Below, one piece after another: positions 46,403 through 58,518 of a stretch of DNA of 64,000 bases (the stretch's first letter is position 1; every line of letters begins with the position of its first letter). This DNA comes from Microascus cirrosus. Lineage: Eukaryota > Ascomycota > Sordariomycetes > Microascales > Microascaceae. The notes under the pieces were generated by a model. That model did no database searches. It saw nothing but the letters and a program-made list of their open reading frames with translations, and was not told where the DNA came from. A program made the translations under genes and the position numbers. The stretch lies in contig JAMBUN010000302.1 in NCBI GenBank assembly GCA_030271035.1, forward strand, positions 62,001-126,000, given 5' to 3'.

Positions 46403-47247
46403 TCACTGGGTCGCCTTCTCCTTAGGGAGAGGCGTGAACCGGAGATAGGGCTTCACGATCCGGAAGTCGGGGAACAGCTCCTTGGCCTGCTCGTTGCTGA
46501 CGCTGGGGTGAACGATGACATCGTCACCAGGAACCCAGTTGATCGGCGTAGTGATCTTGTGCTTGTCACCGGTCTGGAGCGAGTCGACGATACGGAGCAC
46601 CTCGGCGGCGTTGCGGCCAGTAGAGGCGGGGTAGGAAAGGATAGTGCGGATGGTCTTCTTGGGGTCGATGACGAAGACGGAGCGAATGGTGAAGGCAATG
46701 CCCTTGGAGTCGACGTTGGTGGTGTCCTGATAGTCAAGCCTGGCCTGGGTGTCAGAACCGATTCCCAAGAGGAAATGGAGAACGGCAGGGTATGGGGTGA
46801 ATCTTACATGTCATAGAGGTAGGCGATCTTCCTCTCCTTGTCGGCAATGACAGGGAACTTGACGTTCCCGCCCGTTACCTCGGCGATGTCCTTAATCCAG
46901 CCGTTGTGGCTGTCGACAGTGTTGGCCGACAGGCCGATCAGCTTCACGCCGCGCTTGGTGAACTCAGGCTCGAGCTTGGCGAAGGCACCGAGCTCGGTGG
47001 TGCAAACAGGAGTGTAGTCCTCCGGGTGAGAGAAGAGGATGACCCAGTTGTCGCCGATGAACTCGTGGAAGTCGACAGGGCCAGCTGAGGTGTCAGCCTT
47101 GAAGTTGGGGGCAGTGGAGCCGAGGCGGAGGCTGAAAGCTGTTAGATGGTGCGCTGGGCGGGCTTGGGGAGGCGACCGGTCTCGGGGAGACGGCTGCGAA
47201 AGGGAGGGCATGGGAGGGACCTACGGAGCGGCGCGTTCTTCAGCCAT
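46403..47247 (-). CDS. prx1: 1-Cys peroxiredoxin (PRX1/Prdx6 class)
   Basis: Reduces hydrogen peroxide and organic hydroperoxides. Exons (minus) are 47225-47247, 46808-47131 and 46403-46739 (227 residues). Exon 1 holds only 23 bases (MAEERAAP). The thioredoxin fold carries LRLGSTAPNF, the active-site motif SHPEDYTPVCTTELGAF with peroxidatic Cys51, and the family stretches DSHNGWIKDI and FVIDPKKTIRTILSYPASTGR. The C-terminal domain with GDDVIVHPSVSNEQAKELFP is typical of the Prdx6 class and forms the dimer. Cys51 is the only cysteine in the whole protein, so it must rely on an external reductant to resolve its sulfenic acid. No presequence is present, unlike yeast Prx1, so it is probably cytosolic. 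A TATAGAAT-like sequence about 150 bases upstream (near 47396-47406) may be the core promoter. Confidence 0.96.
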
Positions 47248-48070
47248 TGTAATGGTGTGTGCCTGAGTGTTATTCGGGGTGGTGATCTGGTAGAGATAGA
47301 GAAGATGAAGACAGGACAGAGTTGCAGCTGGGATAAAGAGGAGACTGTGAGGGAGAAAAGGCTCAAGAGCTGACGCGAGGTGGGGGGGAGGGGTTTATTC
47401 TATATGTAATGTACCTGGGCCCCTCCCCCTCTCCCTCGTCCCGGGACCAAGCAGCTTGGATCACAAATGGCACGAAGCCAAGGGATTGGCAATCACCACA
47501 CTATCTATCCCATTATCGAGACCCGCAGACTCGGTTTGTTGGATTGATAGTCTGCCCGCTATGATGAGCGGCTCCGCAGGGGGCAGACACGCAATGGGTT
47601 ATCACACTACGGCTCCATATCATCAAGGTGGTCGTGATACTGAGCACCCGCTTGGGCAGATTTCGTGTGTCTAGCGCTCGCAAGAACGAGGGCCGATTGT
47701 GCAACGGCGCAGATGGAACCCCCGATTCATATTCTCAAGCCCAACAGCGTGACGATCCTCGATGGAAAGGGGAATCCCGCGCCCCACGCTTTTCACACAA
47801 TTTTGCGGTTGGGATGGGAACGGGGAGGGGTAGCGGGGGAGGGGTAGCTTTGGTGTATCAGATACCTCCTTTCCCGTGGCACACAGGGCAGAACGGAAGG
47901 TACTGCTTGCTTGCGTGCCAATTTCCTCTCCTACTTCCGATCACGCCACAGCGAGGGGCTGAGAAACTCGCTAGACACCCGAAGACCGGCGCTGGACCTC
48001 GTGCTATCCCTGATGTGGGGAGCTACCACCACTGCCTCACGGCTAGGACAACCCTGACAGCTCTCTCTCT

Positions 48071-48113
<43 letters not shown>

Positions 48114-49100
48114 CTACAGAAATCCTCAAACGCTTTTTCCAGCCCTCTTCTGCCCGCAGGGCCAATGTTCACGACCCGCATCCCCGTCTTCTTCCGGCCA
48201 ATCCATCACCCCTCTCCGTTCATCCTAATCGTGAGAGCCGACGACGGGAATGGTTAAAAATGGACGCCACTCCAATTGCGTGCTGCGAAAGCTCCCTGAT
48301 TGGCGGGCTCCTCCCACCTTTGTAAAATGATGTCATTTTTAGCTCCCCTTCGCAACAGGCGCCGCCGCGCGCGCGTTTCCTCTTTTGGTGATGATCGTGT
48401 GGGGACGAGGGGTTTGACGGTTCTTGGCTTGGAATAGTAATCATTAGGGTCCGTCCGGGTCTCGCGGCTCGCGCGGAAGAGAGGGCGCGGAGGCAGATGC
48501 CACGAGCCCGGGAAAGAATACCCCGTTTGGGAGCTTTTGTGGCCAGCTGGGCGGGTTCTGGGCGCTGCTGGAGCTCCGGCGGTACGGCTCAAACACACTA
48601 TTATCGCTGACCCTACTCTGTATATAGGGCGTCACTACCTTCCTTTCACCGCAATTCTCAGTTAGCAGCCGGAAATACTAAGCGCGCTCCCGTTCTCCCG
48701 CAGATGCTTTCTGCTCACGTCCGCACCCACCGCCATGCGCCAGTGAACCAGTACCCCGGGAACTGTCATGCTATCAGCCCCGCCCACATCCGCCACCGGT
48801 GCGCCGGATCCGAGGATGGGGCTGCGGTGAACCAGACCCGCACTTGCCCCGATCTCCCGGGCGCCACTAACAGAGTGGTGTCCCTCCGTGTAAGTCAGAG
48901 CTCCGGGCGACCGGATTTCAAGTTTCTCCATAGACATTTCATAGACCCTATCACGTCGAGGGGGCTTATTACCGCACTGGATATAGAGCACCGTTGCTGT
49001 CAAGCTAGGATACAAGAAACCATTAGAACAAGACAACACTTATACACCCATCCCTCCCATCCCATGCCCCACCCCACCCCCAGAAACCTCTTACCCGCCC
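47248..49100. promoter_or_regulatory. Intergenic region (1.85 kb) with CT microsatellite
   Basis: Peroxiredoxin promoter and the 3' flank of the sugar porter. A long (CT)n tract sits in the middle. No gene is supported. Confidence 0.45.
48061..48111. repeat. (CT)n microsatellite
   Basis: About 50 bases of nearly perfect CT repeat, with TTCTCTTTCT interruptions at the left. Such tracts vary in length between strains and can act as GAGA-type promoter elements. Confidence 0.9.
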
Positions 49101-51468
49101 TTAAACAGCCTCTTCCTTGTGCTCCTCACCCTTCTTCTCCCCATCCGACCCGCTCCCAAGCACATTGTTCTGCAACATAGCCGTGAGGCCAATCTCGCTG
49201 TTAATCTCTTCCATCCTCTCAAAGTCCGCCTGGGCCGTGCCCTCGCTCCCGAAAATGATGTCCATCTCCTCGAGGGTAAGCCTCTTCGTCTCCGGCACCA
49301 CGAACCAGATGAAGGCCGCTCCTATCGTGGTGATGACGCCAAAGAGAATGTACGTCCCGTATGTGATCTTCTGCAGCAGGTCAGGAGTGACCTGCCCGAT
49401 GATGAAGTTGTTCATCCAGTTCGAGGATGCACCCAGAGAGACACCATAGGGTCGTGTGCTAAGCGGCCACACCTCCGCGATGAGGATCCATGCCGCCGGG
49501 CCCCAGGAGTAGCCGAAGTGGATGACGAAGATCCAAACCATCGAGACGGCGGCCCAGCCCGAGGCGGCTTGGTTGTGCCAGTTATCGGCGTTCCGCGCGA
49601 AGATGACTGCGATGATGAAGTGGCATAGACTAACATGGAAAGGCTGTGTAAGTAATCGCAAGCGAGTTGGAATAGGGGACCATTAGGGGTCACTCACGCC
49701 ATGCCAATGGCCCCAACTGTCAGGATCGGCTTTCGTCCAACTCGGTCCTGCATTCAGTCTATGGTAAGCCATGTGTTCGAGGTTCCGCAGAATGAGAGAT
49801 CGTTCGGGTTGTCACTGGCATAGCTCGACTTACAACCCAGAGCACGGCGGGAATTGTGAAGATGAACATGACCACACCCACAACGCCAGTCGCGAGAAGA
49901 GAGGTGGTCACGGCCGTAAGACCGAGTTGACTGAAGATCGTCGGCGCGTAGTAGAGGATCCTAGTGGCCCCAACTCGTCGTTAGAGATTGAATGATGAGA
50001 ACGACAACAGGACGGTGTCGAAAATGTGAGGTGGAAAGGAGATAAATATCCACTTGAACGGAACCCTGTGATGGAAGGGAAAGGGAAAAGTCGGTTTAGA
50101 CGGAAGGGAAAATAATGAGATGATAGAGAAAAAAGATCGGATTAACGACCTTCTCCCTTTTGATTCGACTTACGCGTTGATTCCAGACCACTGCTGGAAG
50201 AACATAGTAACCGTTGCCACGATAACGCGCTTGAACATCGCTTTCGTCTGGAATAGAGCCTTGATCGCAACAAACTGCAGTTTGAAAATGTTCCAGGCCG
50301 TCTCCTCCCGTAGATGCGGGAACTGCTCAGCAACGCTCCTCTTCTCGAAGAGAGACTGTGCCTTAATCTCCAAGAACTCCAGCTTCACAAGCTCGTGATC
50401 AACGGGGAGATCCCTCAGATTAGCCAGGATCTTACGCGCCTCGTCTTCGCGGTGGTGGTGCACTAGCCAACGCGGCGAGAATGGCATTAATGCCATGCCG
50501 AAGAGGAGGATGAGGCAGGGGACGATCTGGATGCAGATGGGTACGAGCCAGGCGGCGTCGCTCTGGTTGTGGAGCTCAGTGCCACCGATGTAGTTCGTGC
50601 CATAGCCGATCCAGAAGGAGATCATGATGCCGAAGGTGATGGCGAGCTGCTGCAGAGCGACGAGGGCGCCGCGGACCTCTGGGGGGGAGACTTCGGAGTT
50701 GTAGATGGGGACGATCATGGCCAGGGAACCGACTCCCATACCTACATCGTGTTAGTCCATCTTCGGCTCAGATAACGGAGGCTTCGTTGGCGCAAGGGAT
50801 GGGAGTATTGACGTACCAGTCACGAATCTGCCACCGAGAATAGCGCTGGGACCAGCTTGGACTGCACACTATTCACATTCGTCAGGAAAATCGCGACTCG
50901 ACAGCCACATTTGAAAAAGTGGCTCGCTGTTACGCTTACCGCTTGTACGACGACGCCAATGAGGAAGACACAGCAAGCAACGATGATGCCGTATTTTCGG
51001 GACAGGACTTCGGCGAGGAAGCCGGATAGTAGAGTACCAATCCAGGCGCCCAGTTCGAGAATAGCCGTAAGCCAGCCCTTCTTGGTCATGTCCGCGTTCT
51101 CATCGATGGGGTCATACTCGCCCATGTCTGTATGTGCCCAAATTGTCAGCCAAGCTCTTAAATAATAACATGCATTATACACCAATTGTTCGTATGACCC
51201 CACTCGGAACATCGGTCTGACGCCTCATAGCGGGTTTGGAGTGTGGGCTGTACTCACGGAGCTTAAAGGCAGGCATCGCCAGGACGCTGGAGAACATTCC
51301 CTGGTTATATCCGTATAGAATACCTCCGATACACGCAAACGCGGCGACTCTGAAGACCTTCCAGTTCTTTATCAGGGCGCGCGCACCGCTGGCACCCATG
51401 AGAGCCTGGCGGCGCTGAAGCGCGGCGTCATAAAAGGCCCCATGGTCGGTTCCTCCACCGCCGGCCAT
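49101..51468 (-). CDS. MFS sugar porter
   Basis: Proton-coupled or facilitative sugar transporter with 12 predicted helices. Exons (minus) are 51258-51468, 50940-51127, 50817-50868, 50174-50741, 49834-49960, 49698-49747 and 49101-49629 (574 residues). Family marks in order: GGILYGYNQGMFSSVLAMP (helix 1), LTAILELGAWIGTLLSGFLA, the LSRKYG loop motif, GGRFVTGMGVGSLAMIVPIY with SEVSPPEVRG, QQLAITFG, PFSPRWLVHHHREDEA, FFQQWSGINAILYYAPTIF, WVDRVGRKP, and the end signature PETKRLTLEEMD. The acidic tail has EEKK-type repeats. Exon 3 is only 52 bases but is fixed by the VQAGPSAILGGRFVTG context. Substrate preference (hexose, pentose, quinate) cannot be decided from these motifs. It is divergent from the Myb gene across 5.2 kb. 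Confidence 0.95.
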
Positions 51469-54400
51469 GATTTCAGGATCAACCGGAGTCGGACTGTAAC
51501 ACGGAGATCTTCCTTGGGAAACGAAGGCGAAAGAGCGCTCAGCAGCCGACGTCGTGGCTCGACGATCGCTCGCACCTTGGAGTTGATGGGATGAGATGAC
51601 TAGGGAGGGGAAGGGAAAGAAGGGTCAGAGAGAAGGTCGTGGGTTCGTCACAGGTGGGTGCCCGCTCTGGTTAAATACGGAGGCGGAATGCTACATATAT
51701 CCATTGCTTTCATCCAAAACGAGGACGCAGGGTCCTGTAAGCTCATTAGTTGGAGTAACACGGACACGAGCTCGGGAAAGTGGAGAGGCAAGTGCGGCTT
51801 GCAGCTCGATTCCGTCGTGCCGGAGGAGTCAATGACCCCACAGTATGCCGCCGTGCCGTTTGCTCCGCACGAAGGAGAGACATTCCTGCGGATTATCCGT
51901 GGATGCGAAGGGGTACGCCGAACACGGTCGAATCTCTCTGGAACCCAGGGGTGGACAACCATGCATGGTGCAGGGAACAGGTCCGTGGGGAAGGCAAATT
52001 GGGCAACAGATGGCCGGGGCTGGACCAGGATGTAGGTCACTCCAGGTTCTCGGATCGGCTCTGACGGGGAAAGCGGATGACCATCCAGGTGGGGATAGGG
52101 TCAGACGCGGGTCGTCCCCCATCAGGGGGATAACATACTATCGGGTCCGACGTTTTTCAGGTCGGTCCTTCCCCGATTGCGCATTGAGCAACTTAACAGA
52201 CTTCCCTAATTGCTCCTCATAGACTCAACACAGCTAGGAGCCATCGCCGATAATTCCCAGTTAGATCCTAGGCTCGAAGATCGAAGCCAAAATGATAATG
52301 AATTAAAGCTCGCACTCCTGCTGCGGTCTAACGGAAGCTTGGAATCAGCCTGGCCAAGATATGTCGTCTCCGGCTCGGGGTGTTTCTCCCACTGGCGAGC
52401 ATCACTGGTGCGCCAAGGGCTCATGCCGGTGCCCAGTGGCGTTGGCCCCCGCAAGCTTATGTGGAAAGCCGCCCATTGTCGCTCTGCCGAAATCCAGTGT
52501 GTCTGGCGCGGGGACGAGATGGTGGGTGGTGAACGGACGGGCAGTCTTTGCTTTTAGCCTGAATCTACCCCATGAACAAACGCCCCGAAATAATTGGTCA
52601 ACGACCATAAGCTTGGCCGATCATTGGCAAATTCCCCGGCTCATTCCCATTAACATCGGGCCTTTTCTCAATCGACGTCGCTGACAGGATCTCCTGTTCG
52701 TGCGTATTTGTTCCTTTTGCGTACTCCGACAGGAAGTACCCTCAGATGTGCCTGAAGACTCCTTCTTACACCATTCCCTTCTAGTGAGACAGGGAACATT
52801 TGGCTGAATTGGAGTTTCATTTTTCCGGCAAGTGATGATAGCGCAGTCACAACGGTTCCAATTCCGCTTTACAGTCCCATGCGGGTGCTGTGTCTTGAAG
52901 CAAGGCTGCTTGGGCGTTGAGCCGAGACGGAATTTCATAGGAGCCTGACGTTGAAGTCGATCGAGAGCGCGGCCTCATGGTCACCGCTGGTACAGGGTCT
53001 TTCGGCCGGGAGGTGCTTGGCGTGGATCAGGCATGCCGGCTCGGCGAATCGTCATTTCGGCCGAGATTCGTCTTGGAGAAGGCTCTCATAATCAGGAGTG
53101 GGATGACAAGGATACAAGAGTTGGTCGGGGTCGCGGCATTGAAGGGGCAGTATTTCCACCTTCCTTTAACGAAGCTATACCCTGACGGAAGCTGTATGGG
53201 CGAGACCACAGGTCAATATGGCTCCATGTTCCAATCAATCCTCCATGTAGCCACGTTTTTCAAGGAGGTCATAAGATAGGAGGGGAAGCATGCGGGTACG
53301 TGAAAATGTTACACGACCCCTCAATTGCTCCAAAATGGAAAACAAGGTCAGATCATGAAGGACAATTAAAGACAAATGAAAAAAAAAAATTACTAAGTTT
53401 GGCATACCCCTTGGAAATCCAGCACCGGGAGGCTGGTAGCTATGATTGAGGACCCTGGAACGCATAGAGACAAGAACCTTCTGATGGTCGCGAATCGACG
53501 CAGCTGCCCAGCGCATGGGAATTGCTTACCGGGAGCCCTGGAATTGGGAGAAAGTCATATCGCACTTGACAAATCACGGGCCATCGAAATAGTAGCAAAA
53601 TCATGCACATCGGGGCATAATTGTCTGCAGGAGAAATACCCAAGTACGAGAGTGGCACGCTCCGAGGATAGATGAAATGCGCACGGTCTAGCCGAAGGAT
53701 TTCACGAATTCTATTTGGGCTGGCTTGCTCTGGGACATCGCAGAATGCATATGAATCGCGGCTGCCCGTCCTCGGACGGATAAAGCCGCGGCCTCTCTTA
53801 CCGATTTCGGGGTGCCGGAGCTCAAGCGCAGACAGGCGCTGACCCCATGATGATGAGCGATTGTTGTTTCAAGACAGTCTCGGAATCTTTCCCGAAAGGT
53901 ACAGTGGCAGCTCCTATCTAGGCTCTCGCAAGGGCTTGCCGCGATTAGACAAAGCAGGAAGGAACTGTGGCCGCGATCCTTCCTGACTGCGTAGACCAAC
54001 AGCGAAGGATGGAGGGCCGAGATATCGGCGACCGTGTCCAAAGGCCTCCAAGAGCGAAACTGGCCGTGGTCGAGCCTGTTAACGTTCCACCGCAATGCTC
54101 CTCGAGTGGGGAGGAAGTATCCGCATCGCGAAGGTACAAACCGAGCTGCATCCGGCGCGAGAGACTAAATACATTCAACCTCAAAAAGATTTCCTTGTGT
54201 TGGGGGCGACGCGGGGTAACTCAAGCTGGACGCTCCAGAGGTTTCCATTTCTTATTTAATATTTAAACCTGTGGACAGAGATTTTAGATAGAAGCGGTTG
54301 CGCCCTTGCACAAATTGGATCAGTCTCGACCTTGCGTTGCACTTGCCCAGGAACGCATACGGTATGGATACAGAATGCTGTACTCTGTAAAATGGGGCGT

Positions 54401-56702
54401 CCAATTGGCTGTTGCCTCCCTGGTGTGCATCCTCCCAGGCGCGCGTCTAACACCCATGCATCTTCCTTCCCAATTCGGCAATACCCAGAAGGTGACTCGC
54501 CAATGAGGAAGTTGCAGGCGGAAACGAAACACAGCAAACCCCAGCGTATTTTTGTTTTTAATTTCACCTGCCATCCACTCGATCTGTTTGACTGTCTAGG
54601 GACAAAACCCGTCCCGAACCACATTCTCCTTGCATCCCAGCTTCCCGTGCTCCCGGATCGAGAGGTGTTGCTGTGGATGGAACGATACACAGGGCCGCTG
54701 CCACTTCATCTTCTGATTCCTTCACCGATCTCCTGGGTCCGGTATTACATTATTTGGAGAGCAGGCGCCAGCCTCCAATCAACTCTGCGGGCGTTTGCCG
54801 CCTTGTCCTCCCTGGCGGCTGCTCATTCGTTATGCCGTGTCTTGGCCGACAGTCGCTCGATCCACATGCCGTGGGGCGGCGCTTCGATTGCCCCACTATT
54901 AACCACACCCTTCAAATCCTCTCCCTTCCGTTTGACGCTCCGCTTTCTCACCTGACACTGCGCCTAGCCATGGCCAACAAGCATTTTCGAATTCCACACC
55001 ATTATTGTAGAAGATCGCGCCAAGATTGCAGTGACCCCTTGCACATGCGCTGAAGCCAGGATCCTCCTCGGCTGTCAGACCCGCCGTCGGGGCCTCTTCA
55101 TGTGCGTAGAGTCCGAGTCTCTGCTCTGGCTTACACGGTCGCGATACTAGCGATGGGCAGTCGATTCGTTCCTGCCGACCCCGCTCTCACTCACTCCAAC
55201 CATTTCCTGTCTAGTATAACACGAGACTAGTGTCTATTGCCCTCTCACGTAAATCTTGGTGGTTCGTACCACATTGTGTACGTACCCTTTCATCTCCTTC
55301 GCCACGATCTCCCTGACCGACTTTGTGTTACGGCACTCTCTTCATGAAACTTGCGCTCGCGCTTCTCTATCGAATAAGATTAACACCCAATTTTCCGGGC
55401 CCCCGTTGTTGCCGGGTAAAAACGCCAATACCTCGGTTTCTCGGAGACTCTTCTCACCACTTTTCCTTGCAATGCCGTCGTTCCAAGCGGCTATACAGAG
55501 CGACATTACGCGCCAATGCGGCATACCCCGGCCCATCTGCACTCAGGAAGCATGCTAGGGCGCCATGTCTCACGTTCAGTCGACTCCCCTAACCATCCAA
55601 TCAAGTGTTCCGATAGACGCGTACACACACCACCCCAGGGTGGCTTCCTGCTCCGTTGATGTCATACCCGGGCCAACCCGGATAGACTTCTCACTGGCCA
55701 ACTGAAGTTTCAGCTTGGTCCCCGAAGACTGGAGGCTACTCATACTCACTGCAGTCAGGGCATTCTGTTTCCGGCACGTATTTATGGCTGACAGAGATCC
55801 ACGGCCCCGGTTCGACCTACACCCCTCCCCCCGCGCGTTCCTGTAACCTGACGTATTGGTTCAATTCCTCTCCAGGCAATCTGTGAGCGATACGCACGTA
55901 GATCTCGAAGTTATCTGGACCCACAATTCCCCCCCGGTCGTGGTGCTTGGCGACGGGACCCCGGGCGGCCCTAGCCGCCCACCGTCAGTCCTCCTTTCTA
56001 GCCGCCCATCCCCAGCTATATGCACTCTTCATCTCTCTCCAACCAATGTTATCACTCCCCTCACTCTCCAGTCCCTTCTTCAGACACACGAGACTGGTTT
56101 CAAGAGAGCCAGGGTTACGGCTTAACTTCTGCCGTCGTGTTTCAAGATCCCACGAACCCACCACCGCGATCCCCCCAATTTGGCGTTGTGTACTTTCCCG
56201 GCGCGTGGGTGCGACCGCTGTTGAGAATGTTCGTATATCAAGACATAAGAGGCCCCGCCTGGCCATCGTCCCGGTCTCTTCCTTCTCTCTCGTATTGTGT
56301 CAAGTTTTCTGCATATTCCCTGAGACCGGCTTCTTTTCCTTTAGTCTCTTTCCTTTCTGTCGTCTTCCTTTCTTGGTTTCGTGTTGTTCCATTTCCTTTA
56401 CAACTTACTCGACACATTGTCAAGAGCACTCCTCTCCCTCACTATCCACCTCGTGGAGAGTGTACGTTCTCTCCTGCGAGCCTAGTCTTTGCTTCGAGGC
56501 GGCCTCCTGGCGAGGTTCCATCCTGCTCGAGTCCTAGACGTCCCTGAATACCACATCGCCTAATCCTAATTTGCCCTCTATTTAAGACCTCTTCCCCCTT
56601 AGTACTGCTCCTTCGCCAAAGAGACCTGCGGACTTGCTTTCTTTCGAATCGTTCTTGCCATCATTCTCATGCTGAGTCCCTTCCTGGGTACCACCGCATA
56701 TC
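51469..56702. promoter_or_regulatory. Very long divergent intergenic region (5.2 kb)
   Basis: Lies between the sugar porter (-) and the Myb regulator (+). Many short open frames occur, but none has an ATG plus recognisable motif. The last ~450 bases (56260-56700) are strongly pyrimidine-rich on the plus strand, as in fungal core promoters and 5' leaders. An A-run lies near 53380. Confidence 0.45.
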
Positions 56703-57764
56703 ATGCCCAAGCACGCCCGAACTTCCAGTTCATCCACCCACCGCTACAGCGCCCTGCCAGTCACCCTTGCACCATCCTCGACACAGGACATGTACAATGC
56801 GCGGATGAACATGGCGGCGTACTACCCCGACGTCCAGACCGCCTCCATGCACCTTCATCCAGAGCAGCAGTACACCACTTATATGGACCCTGCGCCAGCG
56901 CCGGCTGCTGGACCCGAATCAGTGCCGGCGTCCCAGCAAATGCCCCAGACGCGGACAGCGTCCACTGCTTGGTCAAAGGAGGACGACGAGAATCTACTGA
57001 GAGCGCGGGCGCAGGGTCTGAACTGGAGTCAGATCCAATCGAAATACTTCGCGTCCAAGACATCGAACGCCTGTCGCAAACGCCATGAACGATTGATTGA
57101 GCGGAGGACGGCCGACAGCTGGGACAAGACGAATTTCGAAAAGCTCTCCATGGAATACATGAATATGAGGAAAGAGATCTGGTCTCCTCTCGCGGCGCGG
57201 ATGGGGGAGAAGTGGACCGTCGTCGAGCAGAAAGTGAGTATTTCGAAGGACCCGCCATCTTAACATGCCTGGAGCATGAAACTAACGGGTGTTTCTCTAC
57301 GATAGTGCATGTCCAATGGTCTCAAGAATATGCAGGCCGCTTCTCGATCTGGCAATAGACGACTGCGTCAAGAGTCCGGCCAGCAATTTCAAGGGTACGA
57401 TGATGACAGTGGAATCAGTGGCATCGCCCTAACTCCCGTTGACGGCCTAGACCCCTCCTACAGTAGCCCCGAGACGACTGGCTCGGGGGGCCATTCCTCG
57501 GGCGGAGTCAGCAACGGATCGGGATACCAGATGGGCACGCACCCGCAGCTCCAGGCCCTTAGCCACTCAGGAAACCCTTACGGGTACGCACACCCGGCCG
57601 GGGCACACGGCTACACACCTTCCGTGGCATCTGCACACTCGCAATCGTCCGGTGACACTCCTTACATAGCACACGAGCAGCAGATGAGGGCACAGAGGCT
57701 CTCGAGCGCCGACATGGGGATTGAGGCGATTATCCACCGGACGCCGAATCCTCGAGGGATGTGA
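56703..57764 (+). CDS. Myb/SANT-domain DNA-binding protein
   Basis: Exons are 56703-57233 and 57306-57764 (329 residues). After a Ser/Thr- and Pro-rich N-terminus, a Myb repeat starts at STAWSKEDDENLLRARAQG and runs through LNWSQIQSKYFASKTSNACR to KRHERLIE, with spaced Trp/Phe core residues. A second, divergent repeat (KLSMEYMNMRKEIWSPLAAR, MGEKWTVVEQKCM) is split by the intron. The C-terminal half is disordered and rich in Gly, Ser, His and Tyr (GSGGHSSGGVSNGSGY). It is likely a nuclear regulator. Targets are unknown. The ATG at 56790 (MYNARMNMAAYYPD) is an alternative start that begins closer to the conserved-looking part. The long leader and long upstream region fit a regulated gene. Confidence 0.87.
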
Positions 57765-58518
57765 TGGAAGCTCTCCGTTGGTCTGCACCGGAGACGTCCA
57801 TTCTTCACCATCCTTCTCTTTGACATTCGTTTACTTTTTTCCCTTGATTCTTTTTTCTATCGTTCCTGAATTTGGTGTTGTATTCGCTTTGTCTCTGCCA
57901 AACTGGCACAATAATGACCTCCCGCATGCAACGGGTGCACAATCCTGGGGCCAAACAGCGGTGACATATCCGTGTGAAACACCATTCCTTTGATGTCGGG
58001 CATTGCTTTCCTATTCGTTTGTTTTCTGGGCTGTGGAATGTTGTGGGCGGCTGATGGCGCAATCGGAGTTTGGAGCGCTTGGTACGGGGCGTTTATTGGA
58101 GCATTGGAGAATGGGAGCAGGGGCGTTTGATACCTCGTGCGAAATTTAGTTCCCCCTCTTTCTTATGTATTAGTCTTTCTGTCTGTTGGGTTAGACGTGG
58201 GTAATGCCGCGAGGGGCACAAGAGAGACGAGTTAGAGCTTGCATCTTGATGATAGTTTATTTTTATGTTCCCGCCCGGTAACGACTACGCGACGTACTGT
58301 AAGACTTGAGGGGTGCCGGCGCATGAGATATATTGCGATTTTGGAAGTCTATACGGTGTAGTATACAGAAGAAATAGGAGTTGAGCTGACCCATCTATCC
58401 GTGACAGCGTGATTGCAAGCTCCGCGACGATATGGCGTAGCTGTAGCCGTACCCTATGGCGACCTTCTCCCATGCAGTTCTCAACGATATAATACACAAA
58501 TGTCCCGGAAAGACACCC
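57765..58518. other. Gene-free stretch between convergent genes
   Basis: 3' UTRs of the Myb gene (+) and COX10 (-). T-rich at the left. No gene is seen. Confidence 0.5.

Noticed and set aside
54332..54955. 207-codon frame in the long 51.5-56.7 kb gap
   Set aside because: It opens with a TTG rather than an ATG, and its composition (many Cys, Pro, Leu without pattern) shows no domain.
55858..55868. GGTTCAATTCC, matching the tRNA B-box consensus
   Set aside because: The flanking bases do not form a T-arm stem, and no acceptor, D or anticodon arm can be built around it.
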